A stretch of 64,000 nt of DNA from NCBI GenBank assembly GCA_950106755.1, contig OX467091.1, positions 27,607,538 to 27,671,537 on the forward strand. Direction: 5' to 3'. Shown piece by piece: positions 48,468 through 60,251 of the stretch. The stretch is from Climacium dendroides. Lineage: Eukaryota > Streptophyta > Bryopsida > Hypnales > Climaciaceae. The stretch's first letter is position 1. Every line of letters begins with the position of its first letter. The notes under the pieces were generated by a model that saw only the letters and a program-made list of their open reading frames with translations, searched no databases and had not been told where the DNA came from. The position numbers and the translations under genes are program-made.

Positions 48468-51400
48468 TGTGACAACTCATATTTTTTATTTTTATTTGTT
48501 TACCTTTTTGATCGAACCGGAAATTAGAAATAGGTATCCGGATTCATCTAAATTCTAAAGAGACAGATAAAACCAAAAATAGTCACAAAGGGACCTTACG
48601 AAACTAATCCGGTTTTAGGGAGTCAGCGGATTGGATTAGATTTCTAACCGGATAGTATTTCTAACCGAAATCTCGTTGACCGGATTGGAGAGAACCGGAT
48701 GTCAAGAACCGGACTGGATATTTGACCAGTCATAAAGACAGTCCAGGGCGTCAAGACTATATAAAGCCTGACCCTGCCCATTTTCAGGTCTCTGGATTTC
48801 CACATGTTGTCATGTCCTGATTTAGCGCCTGACGTTTTTATCGTTGACCACGGCAAGGAAGAGAAAGTACAAGAGGGTCCGGAAGTGAGTGCGGGGTGTA
48901 AGACGGAGAGATCTCCTCCGGACATGAGTGGATGAGACATTGAGTGCGAACGGATACGTGAGAGACTGAGAGTGTGAGCACGCCAGTAGGATAGTTTACA
49001 AGCAGAGCGGAACATCTGAGTGTCGGTGCTCCCTTGTTAGGACTGTAGAAGAGTGAAAACCAGATTGAGCTACCCTCATGCCGCGGCTGAACCGGAAGAG
49101 AGGTTCTAACACCCCGCCCCCGAGTGAAGTAAAGCTTAGAAAAGTAGTTCCGGTCATGCCGACCAAGGAACCGGAACAGGGAGAACTCAGAGAGGATTTA
49201 TCGTTGATGGGTTGTCAAGGGTTAGCTTTGAAACCTTGGGGTTTCAAAGATGAGAGGATGGTTAGAGAAATCCTGAGTGGCGTATCGAATCAGTTCAATA
49301 ACACCCTGAGAGGGAATCCGGTCCAATGGACCGAGGCTTTGTGGCGGGATGTATACGGATTCCGGCCAGGAGGACTCGGGCTTGCCAACCGGAAGGATGA
49401 TTTCATCCAGGGCAAGTTTGGAAGCGTAGTGAATCCGAAGGACGGCTACGCGGTAGAAGACTGCCTCGATGACTGGGAGCGTTGCCTGCTCCAGTTCCTG
49501 GTTCCGGTTCTGCATCCGGAAAAGCCCACTAGGGTGACTATCACCTTGGCTAACACGATTTTCAGAGCGCTGAGCAGAACCCGGAAAGTAGACTGGGGCC
49601 GGATCTTCTTTGATCTGGTGTCCCAGCTTAGTACAAGGGTGGGGAGAAGTAGGGCTACCCCATTGTGCCCTTATGTGTACCACCTCTACCAGCAACAGGA
49701 ACTGCTGACGGAAGTGGAGCTGAAGGTGTGGAAGGCCCAGGAGCAGACCATGAAGTACGGCGAATCCGAGTCCGACCAAGAAGCGGATTCCGGAAACGAA
49801 ACCGAGGAGGAGGAAGAAGAAGAAGAGGAAGAGGAGGAACCGTATGTTCCCGCCAAGAGACAAAAGACCACACCGACTCGGAATTGAGGAACGCCCCCGA
49901 GACATCCGCGTCCGCGTAGAGGGGAGACTCCAACCGGATCAGGAACCGCAGATCTGTTCGACGAGTTGGTTGGGATCCTCTGCGGAATCCGGGCGGATTG
50001 GGAAGTTAAGAAGCGGACGCTCGGGGAGATCGCGGAATTAATCGGAGCGGAACCGGACAGCCAGTTGCCGTAGAAGGTAGCTGAGAGTGTTATCAATCCG
50101 GATGAGCTCCGGAAGATGAAGGAGGACAGCAAGCGACAGCACAATGAGGTGGACACCCTCAAGGCCGAACTTTTCGCGTTGCTCGAGAACGCCACCGCGA
50201 CAAAGGAGATGGTGGAGGAAATGAAGAAGTTGGCCGCAAAAGTGAAGGACGTGCTTGGAGGGCCCGGAGCCGCGGTCACCAAGGCACGCCTGTTCGAAGA
50301 GGAGGTGCACAAGGAAAAGAAGATATCCGGAACAAGGGTGGTGCACATCCTCACCGATTTTGAGGAGCAGATGGAGAAGCTCCTATCCAAGGCACGGGAG
50401 TCAGCGGATCGGATCGTGGAGAGCAGCCAGAAGTTGACGGAGATTCCGGTCCGGCTCTCTGAAATTTCTCTTCCGGACTTGTTTCCGGAAGACGTAGCTC
50501 AGGAACCGGGAAAGGACAAGACGCCCCAATCAAGTAGGGCAAAGAAGGAGACGCCCTCGACCGGACATCAGCCGATAGATTTGGACTCCCCGGAAGCTGA
50601 GGAAGATCATCCGGCTCTACCTACGGATGGAGAACGGAACTGGAATCTAAATGAGGTCTTCGAGCAGTTGGAGAGACCTGATGAGAGCCCTACCATTGGA
50701 TCCCGAGTGTATGAGACGAAACAGGAAGGATTGTAAAAATAGGACTTATAGATAGGAACCGGAATAGAATCCGGTTAGGATAAGGTAGGACCGGATTGTC
50801 AGCGCCTTCAAAGGCGGAAATCATGTATTCACTTTTTGCTTTTTGCTTTTTGTATATAAAACAGTCTCTAAGCTGGAGACTGGAGAGGAGTTCTTTTGGC
50901 ATTTCCTTGTGTACTTTGCTTTAACCTAACTTTTGTGTAATTTTCCCGAGTGTTGGCAGGAGTGCACGGAGTCAGAGTAGGAAAGTGAGTACGGAGGTGT
51001 TGATAGAGTTTCTCCCCTTGATGTATGTTTCCGGTTCTAGGTACATGCGAGTAGGTTATGAAGAGTTAGGAGTGGATTCCAATGCCTCAGCAACTACAGA
51101 AGTTTAGCATTCCGAGTAAGAGATCCATTGATCAGGCTAGGCGGATAGGGAGGGATTCCTTAGCTGTGCTAGAACTCCCGGGTGGGAAATCCGGTCGAGC
51201 ATCCTGACTCCTGTGAGGTCTTGCCACCGTTGTGGGTGAACGGAAGAACTTTCGTAGGTGTTGGAACGGACGGATGTACTTGTAGCCACCTAACTTCGTA
51301 CGGAACGGATCAGTGTCAAGGTCGTTGTAGTATGAGAGGATCGTATGGGGGATCTTTGTGTGACCTGTGATTCGGGTTGCTATCCGGATTACTGTGAAGG

Positions 51401-51885
51401 ATCAAACCGGATCTGTGTTAGTTAGGGGATCAGTGGATAGGAAAGTGGGTCTTCAGCCACTATAATTCACGGAAGGAGTAGTGGGCCTACCACTTTCAAA
51501 AGCAAGCGGTGAACCCTCTGATGGTAAAACAGAGGTAAAACTAAACCGAGTACGGAAGGGTGGACTGGATCGGATCCGCCCAGGAGGGTACATAGGACCG
51601 GAAGTTGCAGGGTCCAGAATCGAGAAGTCAGTCCAGAAACCGGGGAACTAGTAAAACCGGAAGTAGGATACAGTATGGTTGTAGTTTTCCGGTTGGTTTT
51701 GGATGTTCCGGTCGTCAGAGGTAGAACCGGAAAAGTAGAATTAAAGGGTTTAATTGGGTTTATCTCCTTGTTAGAGTTAGCTACTTCACAGGATCTCGTG
51801 GGTTCGATCTTTAGGGTCATTTTATTATGCTCTAGGGTGATTTTTGTGAGTATAATAGGGAAATTGCTTACCCTGTGCTGCGACA
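48468..51885 (+). mobile_element. 3.4-kb insertion with TGT...ACA ends and 5-bp target duplication
   Basis: CTTGT is present at 48463-48467 and 51886-51890. The element begins TGTGACAACTC and ends GCTGCGACA, as retroviral-type LTR elements do. Removing it with one CTTGT rejoins the transposase reading frame exactly (HLTC then ENANYEY). I cannot find a direct repeat that would be the LTRs, and there is no pol gene, so its class is open: a non-autonomous LTR element with lost or very diverged LTRs is most likely. TATA boxes are seen at about 48758 (ACTATATAAAGCC) and 50853 (TATATAAAAC). The whole element is saturated with CCGGA/TCCGG words. Confidence 0.8.
49078..50736 (+). pseudogene. Gag-like / 'putative plant transposon protein'-type ORF of the insertion
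   Basis: One frame of 553 codons starts at ATG. Residues about 40-230 (RDVYGFRPGGLG, TITLANTIFRALSRTRKVDW, YVYHLYQQQELL) resemble the plant transposon-protein domain found in gag-like ORFs of plant retroelements. An acidic run of about 13 Glu follows, then a basic linker. The second half has a coiled coil (TLKAELFALLENATATKEMV) and a Pro/Ser tail. TGA at 49885-49887 and TAG at 50071-50073 interrupt it, fitting CGA-to-TGA and CAG-to-TAG. No protease, reverse transcriptase or integrase follows. Confidence 0.6.
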
Positions 51886-53287
51886 CTTGTGAGAATGCCA
51901 ACTATGAGTATCTAAAGAGAGCTGCAAAGCGAAACGAAACTAAGTGGAGTGGCTACACTGTGTTGCCATTTAATAGCGGTGGGTGTCCACCAAAAGAGTC
52001 TACCGTAGTTTGCAAAGTCTGCAAGATGGCACCGACTTGTCTAAACGCATGCAAAGCTAGGATGTACTTTGTCTACACTGATAATCCAGAAACGACAAGG
52101 GCGGCTATTCATTTTGGTGAGCATGGACACCCCGTTGCTAAAGGCATGTATAGGGATTCTACCGAAATGATTTGTGGACTCACTGTAGAGCAAGTGTCCA
52201 AAGCACCCACGGCCACAAACTCCGCAATAACTCTTTCGGCTAGTAAGGACTTCCTTGGAAGCTACCTATTTCACGATGGAGAAGGGGAGAAACAAATGCT
52301 GAAGACGGAAGAAATGGAGGAAGTCATGGACCGCTTCCAATACTTGAGTAGTCCAAGTATTCGCAACGTGATCTCTTCTTTCCTTTCAAACAATCGAGGA
52401 GGGATAATCGACAACATTATGACTATGAAGAAAGAGTCAAAGTTCGAGTTCATACACGACAGCGTTTTTCCAAGCCAAGGCAAGGAAAAGGTTTACATTT
52501 TCAAGATGCTTACCGAGGGACTAGGAAGTGGAGTTGACCTAGTAAGGCGGATGCAACCGGATGGGGATCTGCAAAATGCGTGGTTGATGTTTGACCACAT
52601 CAAGCGCGTGAAGGACTGGACTACTATGGCTTGCCACGTGTACAATACTGAGTATAAGAAAGTAATGACGATTGCTATGTGCGATATGCAATCCGAAGAT
52701 ACCGAAGTTCAAGTACAATTTTGGCATAGCTTGAACGCGGTCATGCATCGCCACGGAGTGCCAAACCCTAACTTCAAGGGATTCATGGCAGATAGTGCTA
52801 TGGCCAATTGGAATGCAGTTCGCATTGTCTACAGCACTGGATTTGCCAATGTCAAAATGGAGAATCGCGAGAGAACATGTTTGTTGCATTGGAGTACTTC
52901 TCTTCACAAGCACATGCAGAAGTACATTAAGGAAGCATTTCAACAACAGCATATCTGTTTATGCAAACAATACAAAGATTCACAAAATATGGAGCAAGCG
53001 GAGGTCCGTTACCTTGCAATACGCTCATGGTGGTTGTCATCTGGAGCTACCAGCGAAGAAGCTCTACATCACCTAGATCATTGGCTAGCTTTCTGGCATT
53101 TTCGGTATCGTCGATGGGGAGGCTTCATGGACATGGTGAGTGAACCCGGAATTCCAAATTGTGTAAGCATTGAAGTACCTGACACTAGTTTTTTACTAGG
53201 ACTTCGAACCCTATTGTCATTTTTTTATCTTTAATTTTGAGTCTTTATGAAATATAGAAAGAACTCTTCTTTGCGGCACCAAAACTG

Positions 53288-53359
53288 GGGGGGCCTCAAG
53301 ACAGTGTACAAACAATTGTCGGATCCGACAGTTGTATCCAAGGTGACAACAGGACCCCC
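53288..53359. repeat. GATC-centred palindrome P10, 72 bp, in the MULE/SWIM gene intron
   Basis: Same length and ends (GGGGG...CCCCC) as P4-P9, but the centre TTGTCGGATCCGACA is closer to P2/P3. The middle of the arms is partly unpaired. Its presence links the transposase gene to genes A and B. Confidence 0.85.
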
Positions 53360-55404
53360 ACATTTCAATAAATGGGAGACAGAAGTCCTATTTTGGAATG
53401 ACTACAGTAAAAATATTTTTCTTGAATTCATTTATAGGATTTAGGTGAGGGATAAATATGCTTCAGTATTTTAGGTGGTATTTGATAACCCTAAACCGAT
53501 CAGAGTCATTGGAAATTCTTCAAGTGCCTTTTGAAACTACCATGGCAGTGCAAAATAATTCTTATGAAGTTGGAAATTGAAATGGTGGAGTATAACTACC
53601 ACTAACCATTTCATTATTACATGTTGAATTTGTAGAAATTGACTTTGGATGAGATGCTAGACTTGCCATCGTGCAATTTATCCAAAACAGTGCATAACAA
53701 GTGGCTACAAATGTCCGGAAAGCGAGGCAACAACTTGTTTGACGCCACATGTGATGATAGTATCCGTGCTTGGATGCAAATGACAAACTATCGTGCATAC
53801 CTGAAATGATACACAGCAGGATCAGAGCCGTCCAAAGGAGAGCTGAGGTTGAGAGCTACGAGAAGAAGTGGAGATCCGAAAAAGATAGCGGAGGCGTTGA
53901 ACACATTGCCTGGAGCAGAAGGTGTGGGAACCAGAGTGCCACACTTGGAAGGAGAAGAGATTTTTGGAAGCACTAAGAGGAAGTTGGATGTGCCCATTGG
54001 TGATGCAGGAGACTCACATAGACCGGATAAGATCAACTTCTCTCAACCCCGTATGAGAACGAGGTCCACCACAAGTGCCTCTCAATCTTTTGGAGACAAG
54101 GGTGAACAACCTCAGCCAAATATTTCTCGCCATGTTACGGTAGCATTTGAAAGCGATTGCGATACATCCAAATGGCACATTGCTAGAATCAGCCACAAAT
54201 CCAATGCAAGATGCCAAGCTCAACAACATAGATCAAACATCAAGTGCACTAGCAAGATTGCGAAAGGGAAAAAAGATACTCCAGCTCCTACGTACCGCGG
54301 TCGGAAAGAAGAGTACGGGAGTAAGTGAGAGGTGGTGGCTGATTTCTGGTTTTGTTGGGATGACATTGAACGATGCGTGAAAGGGACAAAGCGGAAATGG
54401 GTTCTTGATTGGCTGGAGGTACCAGAGGTTTGGCCTGTCTTGTCCGGAACTAACTTAAACTGGGAGGAGACATTGTTGCTACAACATGCAGGATTTTGCC
54501 TCCAAGAACGACCAGTCTTGTCACCACGTGGTTTGTTCAACATGTCAAAGATTTTCAGTCCTATTTTGTATGACCACCCTTTACCAAAAAACCCGGACGT
54601 ATATCCAACAGTGAGGAACACCAGAGCCATTCGAAGGATTGCAAATGCACCTACTACCGAACAACGGAACAAGTGGGAAAGTGCAAGTAATGTTAGAGGG
54701 CAAATTGTAGGAGTAACACTACTCCCTCTTCCAGGCCTTGGTGCGATTGTGGAGTTAGAGACAGGGTTTGACTCTAACAAAAATGCATATCGAGTTACAA
54801 TGGGCCAATTCCCCACGTGCACGTGCCCAGATTTCGTGAATATAGCAGTGTCCGCTATTGGAGTTCGGCAGCAATACATCAATTGCAAGCACTTGTACTA
54901 CTTGTACAGATACTTCTGCAAGATGGATGTCAACCAAGACAAATTCATTCATGCACCAAGTTATAGCTTCAACGAGTTGAAAAAACTCCTAGTACGAGCG
55001 AGAATGATCACACTTCCAGAATAGGCATGGCTACAGTTTGCAATGTATTTCAATTGTAATGCAGTCAGTTTATATATGACAATTGAAATGTGAATGAATT
55101 TGTGTTCACCAAGAGTGCTCAACTTTCATAACCTGTAGGGAAAAAAAATAGTGATTGATGGAGTTGCCCCCTCCATTGAAATTTGTGGACGAATTTGTGT
55201 TCACCGGTGGTGCTTGGCTTTCACAACTTGTAGGGAAAAAAAAATGGTGAGTAATGGAGTTGCCTCCAAATTAGAAAAAAAATTTCATACAATCCATGGT
55301 TATAGGGTACACGGTAATAGATCAGAAATTAGACATTTCTCCTCTTTTTTAACAACAAAATTGGCAAAAAAAATTGGGGGGTTAAAATTTTATATTTTTT
55401 TAGT

Positions 55405-55487
55405 TCTGGGGCTCCTAGCTCACAAGCTCCACGCTCCATGCTCACAGGCTCCCCGCTCTCGCTCGCACGCTAGCATCGTTGCCTCGT
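55405..55487 (+). repeat. GCTCACAAGCTC-rich 3' module, copy 2 (after MULE/SWIM gene)
   Basis: GGGGCTCCTAGCTCACAAGC and further GCTC words end GCTAGCATCGTTGCCTC, about 380 bp past the stop. It is near-identical in its last 20 bases to copy 1 after the left paralogue. A repeated ATTTGTGTTCACC/AGGGAAAAAAAA unit precedes it at 55100-55250. Confidence 0.65.
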
Positions 55488-55894
55488 ACTTTAGTACATT
55501 TCATCCTGAAATTGTCAATATCATAACTCTAAACCCCTCATGTATTTTGATAAATACATTTTGCATACTTCATATATCACATTTCTTTATGGGATTCTTA
55601 ATATTTCATTGATAGTCATCAATATTGAAAAGGTATGACAAAAATTATGATACGATTTCAAGATAGTGAAACAAATTATAAACTTTATCATCCCCACATT
55701 ACTAATTATTCGATACACTCTCTACTACAATGCACTTGAAGATTCTTGAATGTTCTTTTCTGCACATCTTAAAAGTACCTTTTTTTTATTGATTCTTACA
55801 AAATTTAATCATATAATACCAAATGTCCTCACTCTTTACAATTCCATCTTATAATTAATTTTTACTATTTGTGTGTATATATTAGGGTTCAAGT

Positions 55895-56410
55895 GAAATC
55901 TAAAATGAACTCATAAATGCCCAAAGCACCCAAATATGGTATTTGCAAAACTTTGAAGTTAAATAAATCTTAACCAACTTAGTACTTTTAGTAGTTCATA
56001 TTTTTGAATGTTCTTCTTGAAGTCTAGATTTACCTCCAAAAGTCCGATTTTGAAATTAAATGACAGTGATTTTTCTATAAGAGATTTTGTGCAAGAGTAC
56101 CCTGCGTAATCTTGACTTTCTTAAGTGTTAAGAGCTCTTAGAAATGAGCCTCAAATTATACAGTACATCTTGGAGAAAAAATCAGATTCTAAATTCATTT
56201 TAAAATGTTGTAGAGAGAATTTCGAGAAGTCGTAAATTCATTCGGGTTCTTCAAGTAAGGCAAGTTAACCTCAAATTTTTTTTGTCATGGACTTTTTAGA
56301 TTTCACTTGCAAAAAAGACTTCAATTGTTTTTTGCTATTTTAGCACCTTCATAATCAAACGTTATAATCTTTCACTCCATAAGTGATATTGTTGTACTTT
56401 TTTTTCATGT
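55895..56410 (+). repeat. Dispersed repeat family R, plus copy
   Basis: Colinear with 19985-20460: ATTTGCAAAACTTTGAAG, GTGCAAGAGTACC, GAAATGAGCCTCAAAT, CTCCATAAGTGATATTGTTG. It is followed to 57000 by AT-rich DNA including a two-copy AAGGTCATTCAAAG/GACCA unit (56480 and 56665). Confidence 0.65.
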
Positions 56411-57049
56411 GAATTTCATGACTTTATATTGATTTGGACATTAAAGGACAGGGCAAGGTTTTTGACCCCATTTTCTTTATTTCACGTAGAAGGTCATTCA
56501 AAGTGACCACCAATATCATATTTTTTTGAATGCTTGAGTTTAGGATTGATTGCAACTTGGACAACATGTTTCCCATTTTTTTTCACATGAATGTCTACTA
56601 TTATATAGTTTTGGACATTAAAGTACAAGGCAAGGTTCTAGCTTTCATTTTTTATTTCACATACAAGGTCATTCAAAGAGACCAACAATTGCCTACATCT
56701 GTGTCTAAATTCTTGAGTTTATGAGTGACTGCAAATCGCACAATATGATTTCCTTTTTTTTAAAATGATTTATTCTATTGACGATATACTAGGGCTTGGA
56801 TGCTATTGCAATATTTTCAAAATCAAATTATTCATGCTCAAAGTAGAATTCAAAAAGATCCTTCCAAAAATTTAAACTACCAAAAATAGCAATCAAGTAA
56901 GGGTTCATATAACTTCAAAGTTCTTTACACACAACATTTTGAAAGAACATGCTCAAAGTAGAATTCAAATTTTTTGAATACCATTATTGTTTTGTTTTAT
57001 TTTCATTCTTATTAATATTGTATTCATTCTTATTAATATTGTTTTCAAG

Positions 57050-57526
57050 ATGCTCCATCCAGACATAGAGGATGGGCTTATTGTTAGAGATGCTGGCACT
57101 CGCCATGGCATTGACAAAAACATGACCCCTTTGTCACAAGGATTATCTTCATCATGTGGTGCATACAATGTTCCAGAACTCCCAGTCTTTATTGATGACG
57201 ACGTAGGAGAAATTGGTATTTCTAATATTGAAGAAGAGCCGATGGTCTTCAAAGACAAAGATCCCAAAGTGTGTGGGGTAGTTCGGCCTAATCCTCATGT
57301 TCTTTTTGAAGACCTATTGACACTAGTAGATGAATATGATTTGCATGATCACCGGATAGCCGATCTTCAAGCCATTCGAGGGAAGTATAAGAGTATGGTA
57401 GCACGAGGGGTTGCCAATGTTGGAGCATTCAATAGTACTTGGTCTTTCCCTGAATTGCTTGGTGATAACAGTTTGATATGTCACAAAGGATTCTTAGAAC
57501 CGAAGTCTAGGAAAGTTCAAAAGTAG
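57050..57526 (+). CDS. Unrecognised 158-residue acidic ORF
   Basis: ATG to TAG with protein-like composition: acidic N-terminal two thirds (DDDVGEIGISNIEEEP), then VVRPNPHVLFEDLLTLVDEYDLHDHRI and a basic end. A TTTTCAAG|ATG border would also suit a 3' splice site, so it may be the last exon of a larger gene. No family recognised. It lies between two R repeats of opposite orientation. Confidence 0.35.
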   Translation: MLHPDIEDGLIVRDAGTRHGIDKNMTPLSQGLSSSCGAYNVPELPVFIDDDVGEIGISNIEEEPMVFKDKDPKVCGVVRPNPHVLFEDLLTLVDEYDLHDHRIADLQAIRGKYKSMVARGVANVGAFNSTWSFPELLGDNSLICHKGFLEPKSRKVQK

Positions 57527-58589
57527 CATGTCATTGATACATGGTAGGTAAAGGTTTAGCCATTTAATTGTAGGTCTACAAGTATTATATGTCAACACTA
57601 TTTAGAAAAAATGAAAGAATATGTTCTTTTGAAATTTTTGAGTAATTTAATGCCTTAGATTTCTTTATGATTTACATTCTTATAATCTAAAGACACAAAT
57701 AATCCTACATGTTTTAATTTGCAATGCCATGGCACAAATTAGAGTGTTTGAATCTTATATTACAAGCATTATGAATTTGATTTTTTCTTCTGTTTTGTAT
57801 ATAATTGAAGTTAATTATTTAAAAAAATAATAATAATAGGGTTTCTATTCTATTGATTTTTTCAAAATTTAAATGAATTTATTGAATACAAATTTATCAC
57901 AATTCAAAATTCTTAATACAACAAATTTCAATTCACTCACAAATGACCAAATAGGTTAGTTTGGATTTTCTGAGAACTTCTGAGTCCTCTATTGGTTTTA
58001 TGATTTAGAATCTTTACATGAATTTCATATAGTGGATGTCATTCATTCAAATTTATATGTGAAGCTTTGTTTCATGTCATTCCAAAAAAAATTCCAGAAG
58101 TCTTAAGTTTAATTTTTTATGTTAAAATTGGGTAGTAAAAAATTTATTTCAAAAGAAATATTGTATGTTTTTTTAATTGCATAAAATGATACTTTCTCCT
58201 CAACTTCTAAACCATTCAACTTTTAATTATGGAATAGAAGTTATGATTGTATACATTAATACCTACACCTAACTTTTGAACCATTCAAATTTTTAATTAT
58301 GAAATAAAAGTTATGAAGAGTTTCATTTTGCAAAAAAGGAAAGGTCTCTAAACCTTGAGAATACTCAATTTCAAGAGTTGCCAATATGAATTCTCAATTC
58401 CACAAAGCTTCAAAAAATATGCAACGACTTGGACCAAATGTCAATTCTCCTTGTCTTTCAAGGAAAATTTACTGAAAAATATTTCAAGATGTTTCACCTC
58501 CCTAAAATTCAGTTCCAAACCTTAGATGGTCGACTTATGGACTTCGTACCTTAATTGATGAGTTCAGTTCTGTACTAAGGAATGGACCA
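57527..58589. other. AT-rich stretch, no gene seen
   Basis: Homopolymer-rich DNA with two near-copies of CCATTCAACTTTTAATTATGG (58205 and 58275). Nothing else recognised. Confidence 0.55.
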
Positions 58590-58772
58590 GTAGCAGGAGT
58601 TGGGCTAAGCGAGACGGAGTTGCTGAGTTGGAGGGAGTTGCTGCGCGAGAGGGAGTGGAGGGAGTGCAGCCGGGTAGGACTGCAAGCCGGGCAGTTGGTC
58701 CTAGCAGCTTGGTCAGGGCCCATTGCCTGCCACAAAAGCCCCTTTTTTTGCTCGAGGGGGGGTGTTTAACGT
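58590..58772. mobile_element. Right end of a second foldback/Mutator-like element (partial)
   Basis: TTTTTGCTCGAGGGGGGGTG and then TTTAACGT at 58744-58772 match the right end of the element at 58842-60251. The purine-rich stretch before it (GGAGTTGCTG, GAGGGAGTGGAGGGAG) resembles that element's inner arm. No left end is visible, so this copy is truncated or its partner has diverged. Confidence 0.55.
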
Positions 58773-58841
58773 CGCGCAAACCCTAAACCCTAAACAATAA
58801 CTGGTCAATCGTAATCGGAACTGAACCTGCAAATGCCGGAC

Positions 58842-60251
58842 GTTAAACACACACCCTCGAGCAAAAAGGGGGGTCTGTTAGGCACAGTGGGCCCCTACTT
58901 CTCCTCTGTTCCCTCTATCCGTTCCCTTCGTTTTCTGCCTTCGCTCTTCCTTTTCTCCTCCCTCTCTTGCTCCCTTGCTTCCTTCCTTGACTCCTATCAT
59001 TTGGCCACAGGTTTCTTTAGCTTCAACCTCATGTTTTTGCCTTTATCTCCTAATTGTCCAAGGCATCGAATTTTTGCGTTTCAAATATTGTGATGTTGAA
59101 TAAAGCCTTAAGAATCAATTTTCTTTTCCTATGTGATCTCTAACGTGTCTAGTTTGAATTGTACAGTTACAATTCAAAAAAAATTGATTGAACTTATCAA
59201 AATGTTGGCTTTTGTTCAATTTCAAGCAAATCTCGAGAAGCTAAAAACAAGCCTTAAGCATTTAGGATTAAATGTTTTCTTTTGCATCAAATGTTTTATT
59301 TAAAATTTCATTTCAAATACTTCTTAAGCACCATTCATTCCAAAAGCATGGTTATAGTCTTCATCAATGTTTTTTTAAAACAAATTCAACCATAGGATTC
59401 TTTGGTTAACTTGTTCAAGTATATTGTTCTAAGATTATAAAATGACTTTTACTACCAATTGCAAGTTCAATGTACTAAAAGTTAACTTTAAATGTAGGCT
59501 TCACTAGCACTTCTAAAAGGTGAAGGCTTTTGTATTTCAACATTTTTAGAAAAGAAATATGTATGTGTTATAACTTGTCCATGTAGTCAATATGTTGAAA
59601 AAGTCAATATGTTCAAAAACCTTCCAAATTTCTTTTCACATATGAAATCTAAAAAGTTGGTCACCCCCAAAATATATGAGGTTATAAGGCCCAACATGCA
59701 CAACCCCAATCAATTTATGGCTTTCCAAAATCTATTCTACAATTTTTTTAAATGAATTTCTTATGTGATTTTTTTTCCACAATCTAGTGTATTTGAGGCT
59801 CATTTCCAAGAACCCTCAATACTACGTGAAGTCAAGATTGAAATGGGTAGCCTTGCGCAAAATCTTGAATAGAAAAATCATAATCATCTATTTTAAAAAT
59901 CGGATTTTTAATGCTAAAATGAAACTTCAAATATAGTTTTGCAAAAAAATAAACTATTAGAAATAGAAAGTTGGTTAGGTTTTATTTACCTTCACAATAT
60001 TTGAAACTTGAAAATCTGGTGCCTTGAACGATTAAGGGTTAAACACAAAGACACAAGGTTGAGGTTGAAAAAATCCGTGGCCAAAGGATAAGAGTGAAGG
60101 GAGGGAGCAAGGGAGCAAGAGAGGGAGGGAGAAGAAGAGGAGCCAAGGCAGGACAGCGAAGGGAACAGACAGAGGGAACATACTAGGAGGAGCAGGCCCC
60201 ATTGCGCCTGACAGGCCCCCCCTTTTGCTCGAGGGGGGGTGTTTAACCCTT
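58842..60251. mobile_element. Foldback TIR element with long target duplication, Mutator-like, 1.4 kb
   Basis: Left end GTTAAACACACACCCTCGAG and right end CTCGAGGGGGGGTGTTTAAC are inverted. The similarity runs about 150 bp inward through GTTCCCTCT..GTTCCCTTCG and CCCTCTCTTGCTCCCTTGCT. AAATGCCGGAC flanks both sides (58831-58841 and 60252-60262), a 9-11-bp duplication typical of the Mutator superfamily. The inside contains an R-family repeat (minus, 59640-59990) and no transposase. Confidence 0.82.
59640..59990 (-). repeat. Dispersed repeat family R, minus copy inside the foldback element
   Basis: In reverse it reads GCAAGGCTACCCATTTC, AATCTTGACTTCACG, GAAATGAGCCTCAAATACAC and AAATTGATTGGGGTTGTGC, matching 19985-20350. 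A plus-strand piece of the family (TCTAGTTTGAATTGTACAG) lies at 59145. Confidence 0.65.

Larger units (their letters stand above)
47553..55024 (+). pseudogene. MULE-type transposase with WRKY-GCM1-like finger and SWIM finger, split by an insertion
   Basis: Exons 47553-48467 plus 51891-53135 (one exon before the 3.4-kb insertion) and 53636-55024 are all in phase and give about 1,182 residues. Residues near 270-340 have YDGHSWCKL and then C/H/C spacing like the WRKY-GCM1 zinc fingers known to accompany Mutator-like transposases. The central region has the RNase H-like core: AWLMFDHIKRVKDW, FKGFMADSAMANWNAV and SWWLSSGATSEEALHHLD. The C-terminus has the SWIM finger CTCPDF...NCKHLYYLY. The intron 53136-53635 contains palindrome P10. 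Two in-frame TGA codons (53807-53809, 54326-54328) fit CGA-to-TGA changes. The cut fragment at the left edge of the window is a paralogue. Terminal inverted repeats of the element were not found. Confidence 0.8.

Noticed and set aside
51675..51885. N-terminal 70 codons of the ORF that runs into the transposase
   Set aside because: They translate the 3' end of the 3.4-kb insertion, not the gene; the real upstream exon is 47553-48467.
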